From Roseburia_C amylophila (GTDB lineage Bacteria; Bacillota; Clostridia; Lachnospirales; Lachnospiraceae): a stretch of 64,000 bases of DNA. Location: the NCBI RefSeq assembly GCF_025567465.1, contig NZ_JAOQKI010000004.1, positions 1 to 64,000 on the forward strand, read 5' to 3'. The notes below the pieces were generated by a model. It was not told the origin of the DNA, made no database searches, and was given only the letters and a program-made list of their open reading frames with translations. A program made the translations under genes and the position numbers. Below, piece by piece: positions 45,213 to 53,689 of the stretch (positions are counted from its first letter, which is position 1; each line of letters opens with the position of its first letter).

Positions 45213-46400
45213 ATGTATAAATCATTTCTGGTAAAATATGGAGAAATCGGAGTAAAGGGAAAGAACCGCTACATTTTTGAAAATATGTTAATGGAGCAGA
45301 TCCGTCATGCGTTAAAGACAGCAGAGGGCGAGTTTGAAGTAACCAAAGAGCAGGGAAGAATCTATGTCAATGTAGTATCCGATGACTATGATTATGACGA
45401 GACCGTAGAAGCATTAAGCCGTGTATTTGGTATTGTAGGATTCTGTCCATTACTTCAGGTAGAGGATGAAGGCTTCGATAAATTAGCGGAGACAGTGGTA
45501 GATTATCTGGGTAAAGAATATCCGGAAAAGAACTTTACCTTTAAAGTAAATGCAAGGAGAGCAAGAAAGAATTATCCTCTTGATTCCATGGAAATCAATG
45601 CTGAACTGGGTGGAAAAATTTTAGATGCGTTCCCGGAGAGCAAGGTAGATGTGCATAACCCGGAGGTTATGGTCTGCATTGAAATCAGAAGCCTTATCAA
45701 TATTTATTCCAAGGAAATTCCGGGACCGGGTGGAATGCCGGTAGGTTCTAACGGAAAAGCAATGTTATTATTATCCGGCGGAATCGACAGCCCGGTAGCA
45801 GGTTATATGATTGCAAAACGTGGAGTAGCGTTGGACGCAACTTATTTTCATGCACCGCCATATACTTCAGAACGTGCAAAACAGAAGGTAGTGGATCTGG
45901 CAAAACTGGTAGCAAGATACAGCGGACCTATCAATCTTCATGTAGTGAATTTTACCGATATCCAGCTTTATATTTATGAGAAATGTCCACATGAGGAGCT
46001 TACCATTATCATGCGCCGCTATATGATGAAACTGGCAGAGCATTTTGCTAAAGAAAACCGCTGTTTAGGACTGATTACCGGAGAGAGTATCGGACAGGTC
46101 GCAAGCCAGACCATGCAGTCATTAGCGGCAACCAATGAAGTATGTACCATGCCGGTATACCGCCCATTGATTGGATTTGACAAGCAGGAAATCGTAGAAG
46201 TGTCAGAAAAAATTGATACCTATGAGACATCTATCCAGCCGTTTGAAGACTGCTGTACCATTTTTGTGGCAAAGCATCCGGTTACCAAACCGAACATTGA
46301 ATACATCAAGAAATCTGAAACAAAGTTAGAAGAGAAGATTGATGAACTGATGCAGACTGCAATTGATACGGTAGAAGTGATTCACGTAGAAGCAGAGTAG
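45213..46400 (+). CDS. thiI: tRNA 4-thiouridine synthase ThiI
   Basis: ThiI adenylates and thiolates uridine 8 of tRNA. The 395-residue protein has an N-terminal ferredoxin-like/THUMP region (about 1-165) and a PP-loop ATPase motif LLSGGIDSPVAGYM near 190. It ends at the PP-loop domain without the rhodanese domain of E. coli ThiI, as is usual in Gram-positives, where the neighbouring cysteine desulfurase donates sulfur directly. Confidence 0.95.
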   Translation: MYKSFLVKYGEIGVKGKNRYIFENMLMEQIRHALKTAEGEFEVTKEQGRIYVNVVSDDYDYDETVEALSRVFGIVGFCPLLQVEDEGFDKLAETVVDYLGKEYPEKNFTFKVNARRARKNYPLDSMEINAELGGKILDAFPESKVDVHNPEVMVCIEIRSLINIYSKEIPGPGGMPVGSNGKAMLLLSGGIDSPVAGYMIAKRGVALDATYFHAPPYTSERAKQKVVDLAKLVARYSGPINLHVVNFTDIQLYIYEKCPHEELTIIMRRYMMKLAEHFAKENRCLGLITGESIGQVASQTMQSLAATNEVCTMPVYRPLIGFDKQEIVEVSEKIDTYETSIQPFEDCCTIFVAKHPVTKPNIEYIKKSETKLEEKIDELMQTAIDTVEVIHVEAE

Positions 46401-46422
46401 TGCGCATCCTTGCGGAGCGTTT

Positions 46423-46458
46423 TTTACTTTACAGGAAAGCAATTTCCTGTAAAGTAAA
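46423..46458. repeat. perfect 16-bp hairpin after thiI
   Basis: TTTACTTTACAGGAAA (46423-46438), loop GCAA and its exact complement (46443-46458). It follows the thiI stop and is directly adjacent to the terminator stem of the convergent gene. It may terminate or stabilise the thiI mRNA, although the following bases are A rather than T. Confidence 0.6.
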
Positions 46459-46483
46459 AAAAGGGATTGCTTTCGCAATCCCC
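46455..46483 (-). terminator. terminator of the HPr-like gene
   Basis: Stem GGGATTGC (46463-46470), loop TTTC, GCAATCCC (46475-46482). Read on the minus strand it is followed by a run of T (46455-46462), a textbook Rho-independent terminator. Confidence 0.85.
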
Positions 46484-46506
46484 TCAATTCATTTACATCA
46501 ATTCAA

Positions 46507-46737
46507 TTATACAAGATAAGGTTTTAATGCTTCCATAATCTCATCCAGATTAGACTCTGCATGAATTGCTAAGTCGATTGGTTTGGATAAATCTAAGCTG
46601 AAGATACCCATGATAGATTTAGCATCGATAACGTATCTTCCAGAGATTAAGTCGAAATCAAATTCGAACTGTGTGATTGCGTTTACGAAGGATTTCACCT
46701 TATCGATTGAGTTTAATGAAATTTGAACTGTTTTCAT
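46507..46737 (-). CDS. HPr-like protein lacking the catalytic histidine
   Basis: A 76-residue protein with the HPr fold pattern. The second half contains DAKSIMGIFSLDLSK, equivalent to the HPr regulatory serine site (Ser-46; here S41). The first half lacks the GIHARPA segment with the phosphorylated His-15; the matching region reads LNSIDKVKSFV. It therefore cannot carry PEP-derived phosphate. B. subtilis Crh, which also lost the histidine but keeps the serine, works with CcpA in catabolite repression, and a similar signalling role is possible. It has its own promoter and terminator. Confidence 0.8.
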   Translation of the reverse strand: MKTVQISLNSIDKVKSFVNAITQFEFDFDLISGRYVIDAKSIMGIFSLDLSKPIDLAIHAESNLDEIMEALKPYLV

Positions 46738-46775
46738 AGTAAGACCTCCTTGGTTGCTATAAATACTTTTTCTTA

Positions 46776-46804
46776 ATAGTAACTTCTTTGGAGGTAAAAG
46801 TCAA
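46776..46804 (-). promoter_or_regulatory. promoter of the HPr-like gene
   Basis: On the minus strand TTGACT (46799-46804), a 17-base spacer and TACTAT (46776-46781), about 38 bases before the start. The ribosome site is AAGGAGG. Confidence 0.65.
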
Positions 46805-46826
46805 CTAGAAGTGAGGAAAAAATCGA

Positions 46827-48179
46827 ATGAAAAAAGCAGCATTGCACAATTTGGGATGCAAGGTGAACGCATATGAGACGGAGGCTATGCAGCAGTTATT
46901 AGAACAGGCAGGTTATGAGATTGTTCCTTTTACGGAACAGGCGGATGTCTATGTGATTAACACCTGTTCGGTAACCAACATGGCAGACCGGAAATCCCGC
47001 CAGATGCTTCATAAAGCAAAAAAAGAAAATCCGGACAGTATCGTTGTCGCTGCCGGCTGTTATGTCCAGACTTCATCGGAAGAAGCAGCAAGGGATTTAT
47101 CCGTGGATATCATTATCGGAAATGACAAGAAACATGAACTGGTGGAGCTTATTGAAAACTGTATGAACCAGAAGAAAAATGCAAACGAAGAAACCGAAGG
47201 AGTGGATGACTGGAAGGAAAATATCTGCGATATTAATGAAAAAGGCAGAGCATATGAAGCACTGTCTATCAGCCGGACGGAAGAACATACCAGAGCTTTC
47301 TTAAAGGTGCAGGATGGCTGCAACCAGTTCTGCACATATTGTATTATTCCATATGCGAGAGGTAGAATCAGAAGCCGTAAGGCAGAAGAGGTCGTGCGTG
47401 AAGTGGAGACACTTGCAGCAAATGGCTGTAAGGAAGTAGTATTGACCGGAATCCATTTAAGTTCCTATGGATTAGACCATGGAGATAATCTTTTACATCT
47501 GATTCAGGAAGTGCATAAAGTAGAAGGTATCCGCCGGATTCGTCTGGGTTCCTTGGAGCCTGGAATCATCGATGAGAATTTTGTGAAAGAGCTGGCAAAA
47601 TTAGAAAAAATCTGTCCGCATTTTCACCTGTCCCTGCAGAGCGGATGTGATGCAACCTTAAAGCGGATGAACCGGAAATATGATACAGCCACTTATGAAG
47701 CAGGCTGTAAGCTGATTCGGAAATATTTTACCCATCCGGCAATTACCACAGATGTTATCGTAGGATTCCCGGGAGAAACAGAGGAAGAATTTGAGGCAAC
47801 GAAGGAATTCTTAGAGCGGATTCATTTTTATGAGATGCATATTTTCAAGTATTCCAAGCGCAAAGGTACGAAGGCAGCAGTGATGCCGGATCAGGTGCCA
47901 GAACAGGTGAAGACAGAACGCAGTAAGGTGCTTTTGGCACTGGCACAGGAAATGTCAGAAGAATTCCGGGAGTATTATGTTGGCAGACCGGAAGAAATAT
48001 TATTAGAAGAAACCGATGAAATCGCAGGAAATGTATATTTTACCGGATATACCAAAGAATATGTAAAGATAGCAGTGCCGGAGGCAGAAGGGGAAGAAAA
48101 TATTTTGGTGAAAGGTGTAGTGACCGGACGGATTTCAGCGGATGTATACCGGATGGAAAATATTGAAAAAGCAGAGTAG
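46827..48179 (+). CDS. mtaB: tRNA ms2t6A37 methylthiotransferase MtaB
   Basis: MtaB adds a methylthio group to t6A37 in tRNAs that read ANN codons. The 450-residue protein has the N-terminal UPF0004 domain with three cluster-binding cysteines (NLGCKVN, INTCSVT, AAGCYVQ), the radical SAM motif CNQFCTYCIIPYARG and a C-terminal TRAM domain. NLGCKVNAYE and the t6A-specific context distinguish MtaB from MiaB and RimO. It is transcribed divergently from the HPr-like gene. Confidence 0.94.
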   Translation: MKKAALHNLGCKVNAYETEAMQQLLEQAGYEIVPFTEQADVYVINTCSVTNMADRKSRQMLHKAKKENPDSIVVAAGCYVQTSSEEAARDLSVDIIIGNDKKHELVELIENCMNQKKNANEETEGVDDWKENICDINEKGRAYEALSISRTEEHTRAFLKVQDGCNQFCTYCIIPYARGRIRSRKAEEVVREVETLAANGCKEVVLTGIHLSSYGLDHGDNLLHLIQEVHKVEGIRRIRLGSLEPGIIDENFVKELAKLEKICPHFHLSLQSGCDATLKRMNRKYDTATYEAGCKLIRKYFTHPAITTDVIVGFPGETEEEFEATKEFLERIHFYEMHIFKYSKRKGTKAAVMPDQVPEQVKTERSKVLLALAQEMSEEFREYYVGRPEEILLEETDEIAGNVYFTGYTKEYVKIAVPEAEGEENILVKGVVTGRISADVYRMENIEKAE

Positions 48180-48227
48180 AATTATCGGGAAAAGATAAGT
48201 GTATGAGAAGTGTATTTTGAATAATGG

Positions 48228-48256
48228 TTGAATTTTGCAGTACTTTATATTAGAAT
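48228..48256 (+). promoter_or_regulatory. promoter of ireB-ruvX operon
   Basis: TTGAAT (48228-48233), a 17-base spacer and TAGAAT (48251-48256), about 60 bases before ireB. Confidence 0.6.
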
Positions 48257-48315
48257 AGATTTAGCGATGCTTTTTCATTAGGAAGAACAAAAGAGCAAAA
48301 TAAGGGCGTGAAAAA

Positions 48316-48579
48316 ATGCAGAACATGAATAACACACAATATTTTAGAGTTGAAAAAGAACCGGAAATCAGGGTACATGATGTACTTAAGATTGTATACG
48401 AGGCATTATCCGAGAAAGGGTACAATCCGGTCAATCAGATTGTTGGATATATTATGTCTGGTGATCCGACTTATATTACCAGTCACAATAATGCAAGAAG
48501 TCTGATTATGAAAGTAGAACGTGACGAACTTGTAGAAGAGATATTAAAGGAATATATCCATACAAATTCATGGAAGTAG
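48316..48579 (+). CDS. IreB family regulatory phosphoprotein (UPF0297)
   Basis: An 87-residue protein of the IreB/YrzL family. In Enterococcus IreB is a substrate of the PASTA kinase IreK and a negative regulator of cephalosporin resistance. The conserved VHDVLKIVYEALSEKGYNPVNQIVGYIMSGDPTYITSHNNAR region is present, broken here by Pro-Val-Asn-Gln at the dimer interface. The N-terminal threonines phosphorylated in Enterococcus are only partly matched (NNTQYF). It is followed directly by ruvX and DUF1292, a conserved Firmicute trio. Confidence 0.9.
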   Translation: MQNMNNTQYFRVEKEPEIRVHDVLKIVYEALSEKGYNPVNQIVGYIMSGDPTYITSHNNARSLIMKVERDELVEEILKEYIHTNSWK

Positions 48580-48589
48580 GAGGCAGTTG

Positions 48590-49021
48590 ATGCGGATAAT
48601 CGGTCTTGACTTCGGTTCTAAAACCGTTGGAGTTGCCGTTAGCGATGAACTGCTTATTACTGCACAGGGAATTGAGATTGTGCGCAGAAAATCAGAAAAT
48701 AAGCTGCGTCAGACATTGGCACGTATTGAAGAATTAATCAAAGAATATAACGTGGAGAAAATTGTTCTCGGCTTTCCGAAAAATATGAATAATAGTGAAG
48801 GCGAGCGTTGTGAAAAAACCTTAGAATTTAAAGAAATGTTAGAAAGGCGTACCGGACTTACAGTAGAGCTGTGGGACGAACGCCTTACTACTGTTGCGGC
48901 GGATAATCTTATGATGGAAGCCGGAATCCGAAGAGAGAATCGCAAAGAATATGTGGATCAGATAGCGGCATCCTTTATTTTACAGGGATACCTTGACTAT
49001 CTGCAGAATGAAAAGAATTAG
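48590..49021 (+). CDS. ruvX: Holliday junction resolvase-like RuvX/YqgF
   Basis: An RNase H-fold nuclease of the YqgF family, implicated in pre-16S rRNA 5' end processing and possibly recombination. The 143-residue protein starts MRIIGLDFGSKTVGVAVSD, with catalytic Asp-7, then VLGFPKNMNNSEG and WDERLTTVAA, ending with VDQIAASFILQGYL. The ATG is used; a TTG immediately upstream is rejected. It lies about 10 bases after ireB. Confidence 0.93.
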   Translation: MRIIGLDFGSKTVGVAVSDELLITAQGIEIVRRKSENKLRQTLARIEELIKEYNVEKIVLGFPKNMNNSEGERCEKTLEFKEMLERRTGLTVELWDERLTTVAADNLMMEAGIRRENRKEYVDQIAASFILQGYLDYLQNEKN

Positions 49022-49029
49022 GAGTAAAT

Positions 49030-49290
49030 ATGGAAAAAGTAAATTTTACAGACCCGGATACCAATGAGTCAGCAGAATTTTATGTATTAGAGCAGACAAC
49101 CATACGGGGAATCAATTACCTTCTTGTCACAGTAGACGAAGAGGGTGATTCGGATGCATTTATTTTAAAAGAAACACAGAATGAAGATGATCACAATACC
49201 ATCTATGAAATGGTGGAAGATGATAAAGAGTTAGAAGCACTTGCAAAAATTTTCGCAGAATTAATGGAAGATGTAGACATTGAATTCTAG
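49030..49290 (+). CDS. DUF1292 family protein
   Basis: An acidic 86-residue protein of the DUF1292/YrzB family, function unknown. It has the family pattern FTDPDTNESAEFYVLEQTTI followed by YLLVTVDEEGDSDAFILKE. It is consistently found after ireB-ruvX in Firmicutes, as here, with an 8-base gap. Confidence 0.85.
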   Translation: MEKVNFTDPDTNESAEFYVLEQTTIRGINYLLVTVDEEGDSDAFILKETQNEDDHNTIYEMVEDDKELEALAKIFAELMEDVDIEF

Positions 49291-49356
49291 GAGAACTTAT
49301 GTAATTGCGGACAAATGCAATGAGCGCGAAAAGAAAGAATTTATGGAGGTAATATT

Positions 49357-51021
49357 TTGAAAAAAGAAGCAAATTCAAAATTGAAAATCATTCCATTAGG
49401 CGGATTAGAGCAGATTGGAATGAACATAACTGCCTTTGAATACGAAGACAGTATTATTGTTGTGGACTGCGGTTTATCATTCCCGGAGGATGACATGTTT
49501 GGTGTAGACCTTGTTATCCCGGATGTGACTTATTTAAAAGATAATATTGACAAAGTAAAGGGATTTTTTATTACCCATGGTCACGAAGACCATATCGGAG
49601 CAATCCCTTATATTTTAAAAGAAGTCAATGTGCCGATTTATGCAACCAAGCTTACGATTGCAATTATCGAACACAAGTTAGAAGAGCATAATATGCTCAA
49701 GAAAGTAAAACGTAAGGTAGTAAAATACGGACAGCATATTAACTTAGGCTGCTTCCGCGTGGAATTTATCCGTACCAACCATAGTATTCAGGATGCGGCA
49801 GCTCTTGCCATTTATTCACCGGCAGGAACAGTTGTCCACACCGGAGACTTTAAAGTGGATTATACACCGGTATATGGTGATGCTATCGATTTACAGCGTT
49901 TTGGTGAGATTGGTAAGAAGGGTGTACTGGCATTGATGTGTGACTCCACCAATGCAGAGCGTCCTGGCTTTACCATGTCGGAGCGTACCGTAGGAAAGAC
50001 CTTTGATAATATTTTTGCTGACCATAAGAACACACGAATCATTATTGCAACTTTTGCATCCAATGTAGACCGTGTACAGCAGATTATGAACTCTGCCAAT
50101 AAGTATGGCAGAAAAGTAGTGATTGAAGGACGAAGCATGGTAAATATCATTACGATTGCGTCTGAACTGGGATACCTTACCATCCCGGAGCAGACCCTGA
50201 TTGATATTGAACAGCTGAAGAATTATCCGGATGAGCAGACGGTTATCATTACAACAGGAAGCCAGGGAGAATCCATGGCGGCATTATCCCGTATGGCATC
50301 CGGCATGCATCGTAAGATAACAATTAAACCAAAGGATACCATCATTTTTAGTTCCAACCCGATTCCGGGTAATGAAAAAGCAGTGTCCGGTGTCATTAAT
50401 GAACTGACCATGAAAGGTGCAGAGGTTATTTTCCAGGATGTTCATGTTTCCGGTCATGCCTGTCAGGAGGATATCAAACTGATTTACTCACTGGTAAAAC
50501 CGAAATATGCAATTCCGGTTCATGGAGAATACCGTCATTTGGTTGCCCAGGCTAAGATTGCAGAAGAACTTGGCATTGATAAAGAAAATATTTTCCTCTT
50601 GTCTTCCGGTGATGTATTAGAACTGGATGAGGAAAGCGCAGCAGTTACCGGACATGTACAGGTAGGCGATGTCATGGTAGACGGACTTGGTGTTGGTGAC
50701 GTAGGAAATATTGTATTGCGTGACAGACAGCATCTGGCAGAAGAAGGAATCATTATTGTTGTAATGACATTGGAAAGTGGCTCCGGAATGGTGCTGGCAG
50801 GACCGGACATCGTATCCAGAGGATTTGTCTATGTACGTGGGGCAGAAAGCCTGATGGAGGAAGCTCGTCATGTATTAGAGGGAACCATGGAACACTGCAT
50901 GGATAAGAATATTACAGACTGGAGCAAGATTAAGACAGAAATCAAAGATGCTTTAGGTGATTTTGTCTGGAAAGAGACAAAGCGCAGACCGATGATTATT
51001 CCAATTATTATGGAAGTTTAA
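49357..51021 (+). CDS. rnj: Ribonuclease J, TTG start
   Basis: RNase J combines 5'-3' exonuclease and endonuclease activities in mRNA decay and rRNA maturation. The 554-residue protein has the metallo-beta-lactamase motif THGHEDHIGAIP near residue 74, then HTGDFK, the beta-CASP motifs (TFASNVDRVQQI, TTGSQGE, SSNPIPGNE) and VHVSGHA, PVHGEYRH. The C-terminal domain ends the protein. It starts with TTG placed 6 bases after GGAGGT. Only one RNase J gene is in the window. Confidence 0.96.
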   Translation: MKKEANSKLKIIPLGGLEQIGMNITAFEYEDSIIVVDCGLSFPEDDMFGVDLVIPDVTYLKDNIDKVKGFFITHGHEDHIGAIPYILKEVNVPIYATKLTIAIIEHKLEEHNMLKKVKRKVVKYGQHINLGCFRVEFIRTNHSIQDAAALAIYSPAGTVVHTGDFKVDYTPVYGDAIDLQRFGEIGKKGVLALMCDSTNAERPGFTMSERTVGKTFDNIFADHKNTRIIIATFASNVDRVQQIMNSANKYGRKVVIEGRSMVNIITIASELGYLTIPEQTLIDIEQLKNYPDEQTVIITTGSQGESMAALSRMASGMHRKITIKPKDTIIFSSNPIPGNEKAVSGVINELTMKGAEVIFQDVHVSGHACQEDIKLIYSLVKPKYAIPVHGEYRHLVAQAKIAEELGIDKENIFLLSSGDVLELDEESAAVTGHVQVGDVMVDGLGVGDVGNIVLRDRQHLAEEGIIIVVMTLESGSGMVLAGPDIVSRGFVYVRGAESLMEEARHVLEGTMEHCMDKNITDWSKIKTEIKDALGDFVWKETKRRPMIIPIIMEV

Positions 51022-51036
51022 TGTGGGTGGATGAAC

Positions 51037-51381
51037 ATGAGCGTAGTAGAAGATAAGGTAACAGAACTTGTAAATGCAATTCAGGATACCAATGAATATA
51101 AGCGTTATCAGGAAGCAAAGAATAAGCTGCATGCGAATCCGGAATTAGAGCAGATTGTATTTGCATTCCGCCAGAAGAATTACCAGATCCAGAACAGTAA
51201 AAATGTGGATCTGTTCTGGGAAGTAGACCATCTGGAGCGGGAAAATATAGATATCCGCAAGAATCCGGTTGCAGAAGAATTTATGACAGCAGAGCTTGCA
51301 TTCTGCCGTCTGCTGCAGAAAATTAATTTCAGACTGGTTGGTGGCCTGAATTTTGAAGTAGGTTTTGTAAACGAAAGATAA
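51037..51381 (+). CDS. YlbF/YmcA family protein
   Basis: A 114-residue all-helical protein of the YlbF/YmcA family. In B. subtilis, YlbF, YmcA and YaaT form the Y-complex that directs RNase Y to certain mRNAs. The sequence shows NAIQDTNEYKRYQEAKNKLHANPEL and NPVAEEFMTAELAFCRLLQ, split by the usual loop. The second ATG is chosen because GGGTGG lies 6 bases before it. Its place directly after RNase J agrees with a role in RNA turnover. Confidence 0.82.
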   Translation: MSVVEDKVTELVNAIQDTNEYKRYQEAKNKLHANPELEQIVFAFRQKNYQIQNSKNVDLFWEVDHLERENIDIRKNPVAEEFMTAELAFCRLLQKINFRLVGGLNFEVGFVNER

Positions 51382-51396
51382 TGGAGAGGTTGTGCG

Positions 51397-51786
51397 ATGA
51401 GTGCCAGTAAGATTGTGATGAAAATTGTCCGAATCAGTTTTTCTGTTCTTGTTGTTGTACTGGTGATTTTTGTACTTTTTAAGGCAGGAAGCTATGCATA
51501 TGATTTCGGATATCGCGTGTATACAGAGCAGCCGGTGTCATCCGGTGATGGCAAGGATATTGTGGTTCAGATAGAGGCTGGAATGTCCGGTAGTGATATT
51601 GGAAGTATGTTAGAGGAGAAAGGACTTATCCGTGATGCCAGGCTTTTTGCAGTGCAGTTAAAGCTTTCTGCGTATTCTAAAAAAATCAAACCGGGAATAT
51701 ATACGCTGAATACTTCCATGACAGCGAAAGAAATGATGGAAGCCATGTCACCGGTTTCGGAAAAAGATACAGAGGGTACAACGTGA
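51397..51786 (+). CDS. MltG-like membrane protein lacking the catalytic domain
   Basis: A 129-residue protein with one N-terminal membrane helix (about 8-32) and an extracellular LysM-like module matching the N-terminal part of MltG/YceG (GMSGSDIGSMLEEKGLIRDARLFAVQLKL, about 52-80, then KPGIYTLNTSMTAKEMMEAM). The YceG transglycosylase domain that follows in full MltG (about 340 residues) is absent, and the stop overlaps the next gene. The gene position, before trmR, is where mltG stands in B. subtilis. It is therefore a reduced mltG, a stub kept perhaps for wall binding or regulation. Confidence 0.75.
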   Translation: MSASKIVMKIVRISFSVLVVVLVIFVLFKAGSYAYDFGYRVYTEQPVSSGDGKDIVVQIEAGMSGSDIGSMLEEKGLIRDARLFAVQLKLSAYSKKIKPGIYTLNTSMTAKEMMEAMSPVSEKDTEGTT

Positions 51787-52424
51787 TAGTAGAGGAACGA
51801 TTAGTAACGTATATCAATTCCTTAGACAGTGGAAATACACCGCTTTTAGAGGAAATTGAGGCAGAGGCAAAGAAGAATTATGTGCCGGTTATCCGTAAGG
51901 AAATGCAGAGCTTTTTAAAATCCATGCTGGCATTAAAGCGGCCGGAGCGGATTTTGGAAGTGGGAACTGCAGTAGGATTTTCTGCACTTCTGATGGAAGA
52001 ATATAATCCGGTGCCATGCCGGATTACAACTATAGAAAATTACGAGAAAAGAATTCCTATTGCACAGGCAAATTTCAAACGTGCCGGAAAAGAGAAAGAA
52101 ATCACACTGATTCCGGGAGATGCCACAGAGGTGTTAAAGACGTTAGAAGATCCTTATGATTTTCTTTTTATGGATGCGGCAAAGGGACAGTATATCAATT
52201 TCCTGCCGGATATTCTTCGGCTGATGAAGCCTGGTGCATTACTGGTATCTGACAATGTGCTGCAGGAGGGAGATATTATCGAATCCCATTATGCAGTAAC
52301 CAGAAGAAACCGGACCATTCATAAGAGAATGCGGGAATATCTTTATGAACTGACACACAATGACAGTCTTACCACATCGGTGCTTCCGATTGGAGACGGT
52401 GTTACCATTAGTATTAAGAAATAG
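51783..52424 (+). CDS. trmR: tRNA 5-hydroxyuridine methyltransferase TrmR
   Basis: TrmR (YrrM) methylates 5-hydroxyuridine at the wobble position to mo5U. The 213-residue class I SAM enzyme of the COMT type shows ILEVGTAVGFSALLM (motif I), TTIENYEKRIPIAQ, FLFMDAAKGQY and VSDNVLQEG with metal-binding Asp residues. It starts with GTG overlapping the previous stop. Together with the U32 protein that follows, it matches the yrrM-yrrN/O order of B. subtilis, which supports the specific name over a generic O-methyltransferase. Confidence 0.85.
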   Translation: MIVEERLVTYINSLDSGNTPLLEEIEAEAKKNYVPVIRKEMQSFLKSMLALKRPERILEVGTAVGFSALLMEEYNPVPCRITTIENYEKRIPIAQANFKRAGKEKEITLIPGDATEVLKTLEDPYDFLFMDAAKGQYINFLPDILRLMKPGALLVSDNVLQEGDIIESHYAVTRRNRTIHKRMREYLYELTHNDSLTTSVLPIGDGVTISIKK

Positions 52425-52459
52425 ATGATACAGATTGAAATATTAGGAGAAATAAATCA

Positions 52460-53686
52460 ATGAGACCGGTAGAATTACTGATTCCAGCCAGCAGTCTGGA
52501 AGTATTAAAAATTGCAGTCATTTATGGAGCAGATGCCGTATATATCGGCGGAGAAGTATTTGGACTTCGTGCGAAGGCAAAAAACTTTTCCATGGAGGAT
52601 ATGGCAGAGGGCATCCAGTTTGCCCATGAGCATGGCGTAAAAGTTTATGTAACAGCAAATATACTGGCTCACAATGGGGATTTGGAAGGTGTAAGAGAGT
52701 ACTTTACCCAGTTAAAGGAAATCAAGCCGGATGCACTGATTATTTCCGACCCGGGTATTTATACCATTGCAAAAGAAATCTGCCCGGAAATCGAGCGTCA
52801 TATCAGTACCCAGGCCAATAATACCAACTATGGAACGTATCAGTTCTGGTGGAACCAGGGCGCAAAGCGTGTGGTAACAGCAAGAGAGCTTTCTTTAAAA
52901 GAGATTGCTGAGATTCGCAAAAATATTCCGGATGAAATGGAAATCGAGACATTTGTGCATGGAGCAATGTGTATTTCCTATTCCGGAAGATGTCTTTTAA
53001 GTAATTATTTTACCGGAAGAGATGCCAACCAGGGAGCCTGCACTCATCCGTGCCGCTGGAAATATGCAGTGGTAGAGGAAAAACGTCCGGGAGAGTATCT
53101 GCCGGTTTATGAAAATGAACGTGGTACCTATATTTTTAACTCCAAGGATTTGTGCATGATTGAGCACATCCCGGAACTGATTGAGGCAGGTATTGATTCC
53201 TTTAAGATAGAAGGACGTATGAAGACAGCACTTTATGTTGCTACTGTAGCACGTACTTACCGGAAAGCCATTGATGATTATCTTACCTCACCGGAGAAAT
53301 ATAAAGAAAATATGGACTGGTATTTAGAACAGATTTCTAACTGTACTTATCGCCAGTTTACCACCGGATTTTTCTTTGGAAAGCCTTCGGAAGAGAGCCA
53401 GATTTACGATAATAACACTTATATCAAAGAGTATACCTACCTTGGAATTGTAGGAGAACGCAACGAAGAGGGATTATATCGAATTGAACAGAGAAATAAA
53501 TTCTCCGTAGGGGAACAGATTGAAGTCATGAAACCGGATGGAAGAAATATTCCGGTTACCGTAAAACGGATTGTGGACGAAGATGGAAACGAAATGGAAT
53601 CAGCACCACATCCAAAACAGGTGCTTTACATTGATTTAGGACAGGAACTGGAGATGTATGATATTTTACGCAGACAGGAGGAATGA
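52460..53686 (+). CDS. trhP: Peptidase U32-family tRNA hydroxylation protein (TrhP-like)
   Basis: U32 family members once listed as peptidases are now known as tRNA or ubiquinone hydroxylation factors; TrhP makes ho5U34 using prephenate-dependent chemistry. The 408-residue protein shows ELLIPASSLEVLKIAVIYGADAVYIGG at the N-terminus, the signature ETFVHGAMCISYSGRCLLSNYFTGRDANQGAC, interrupted by the conserved cysteines, and SFKIEGRMKT. Conserved cysteines suggest an Fe-S cluster. It follows trmR, whose substrate it would produce. Only one paralogue is present here. Confidence 0.88.
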   Translation: MRPVELLIPASSLEVLKIAVIYGADAVYIGGEVFGLRAKAKNFSMEDMAEGIQFAHEHGVKVYVTANILAHNGDLEGVREYFTQLKEIKPDALIISDPGIYTIAKEICPEIERHISTQANNTNYGTYQFWWNQGAKRVVTARELSLKEIAEIRKNIPDEMEIETFVHGAMCISYSGRCLLSNYFTGRDANQGACTHPCRWKYAVVEEKRPGEYLPVYENERGTYIFNSKDLCMIEHIPELIEAGIDSFKIEGRMKTALYVATVARTYRKAIDDYLTSPEKYKENMDWYLEQISNCTYRQFTTGFFFGKPSEESQIYDNNTYIKEYTYLGIVGERNEEGLYRIEQRNKFSVGEQIEVMKPDGRNIPVTVKRIVDEDGNEMESAPHPKQVLYIDLGQELEMYDILRRQEE

Positions 53687-53689
53687 CCT

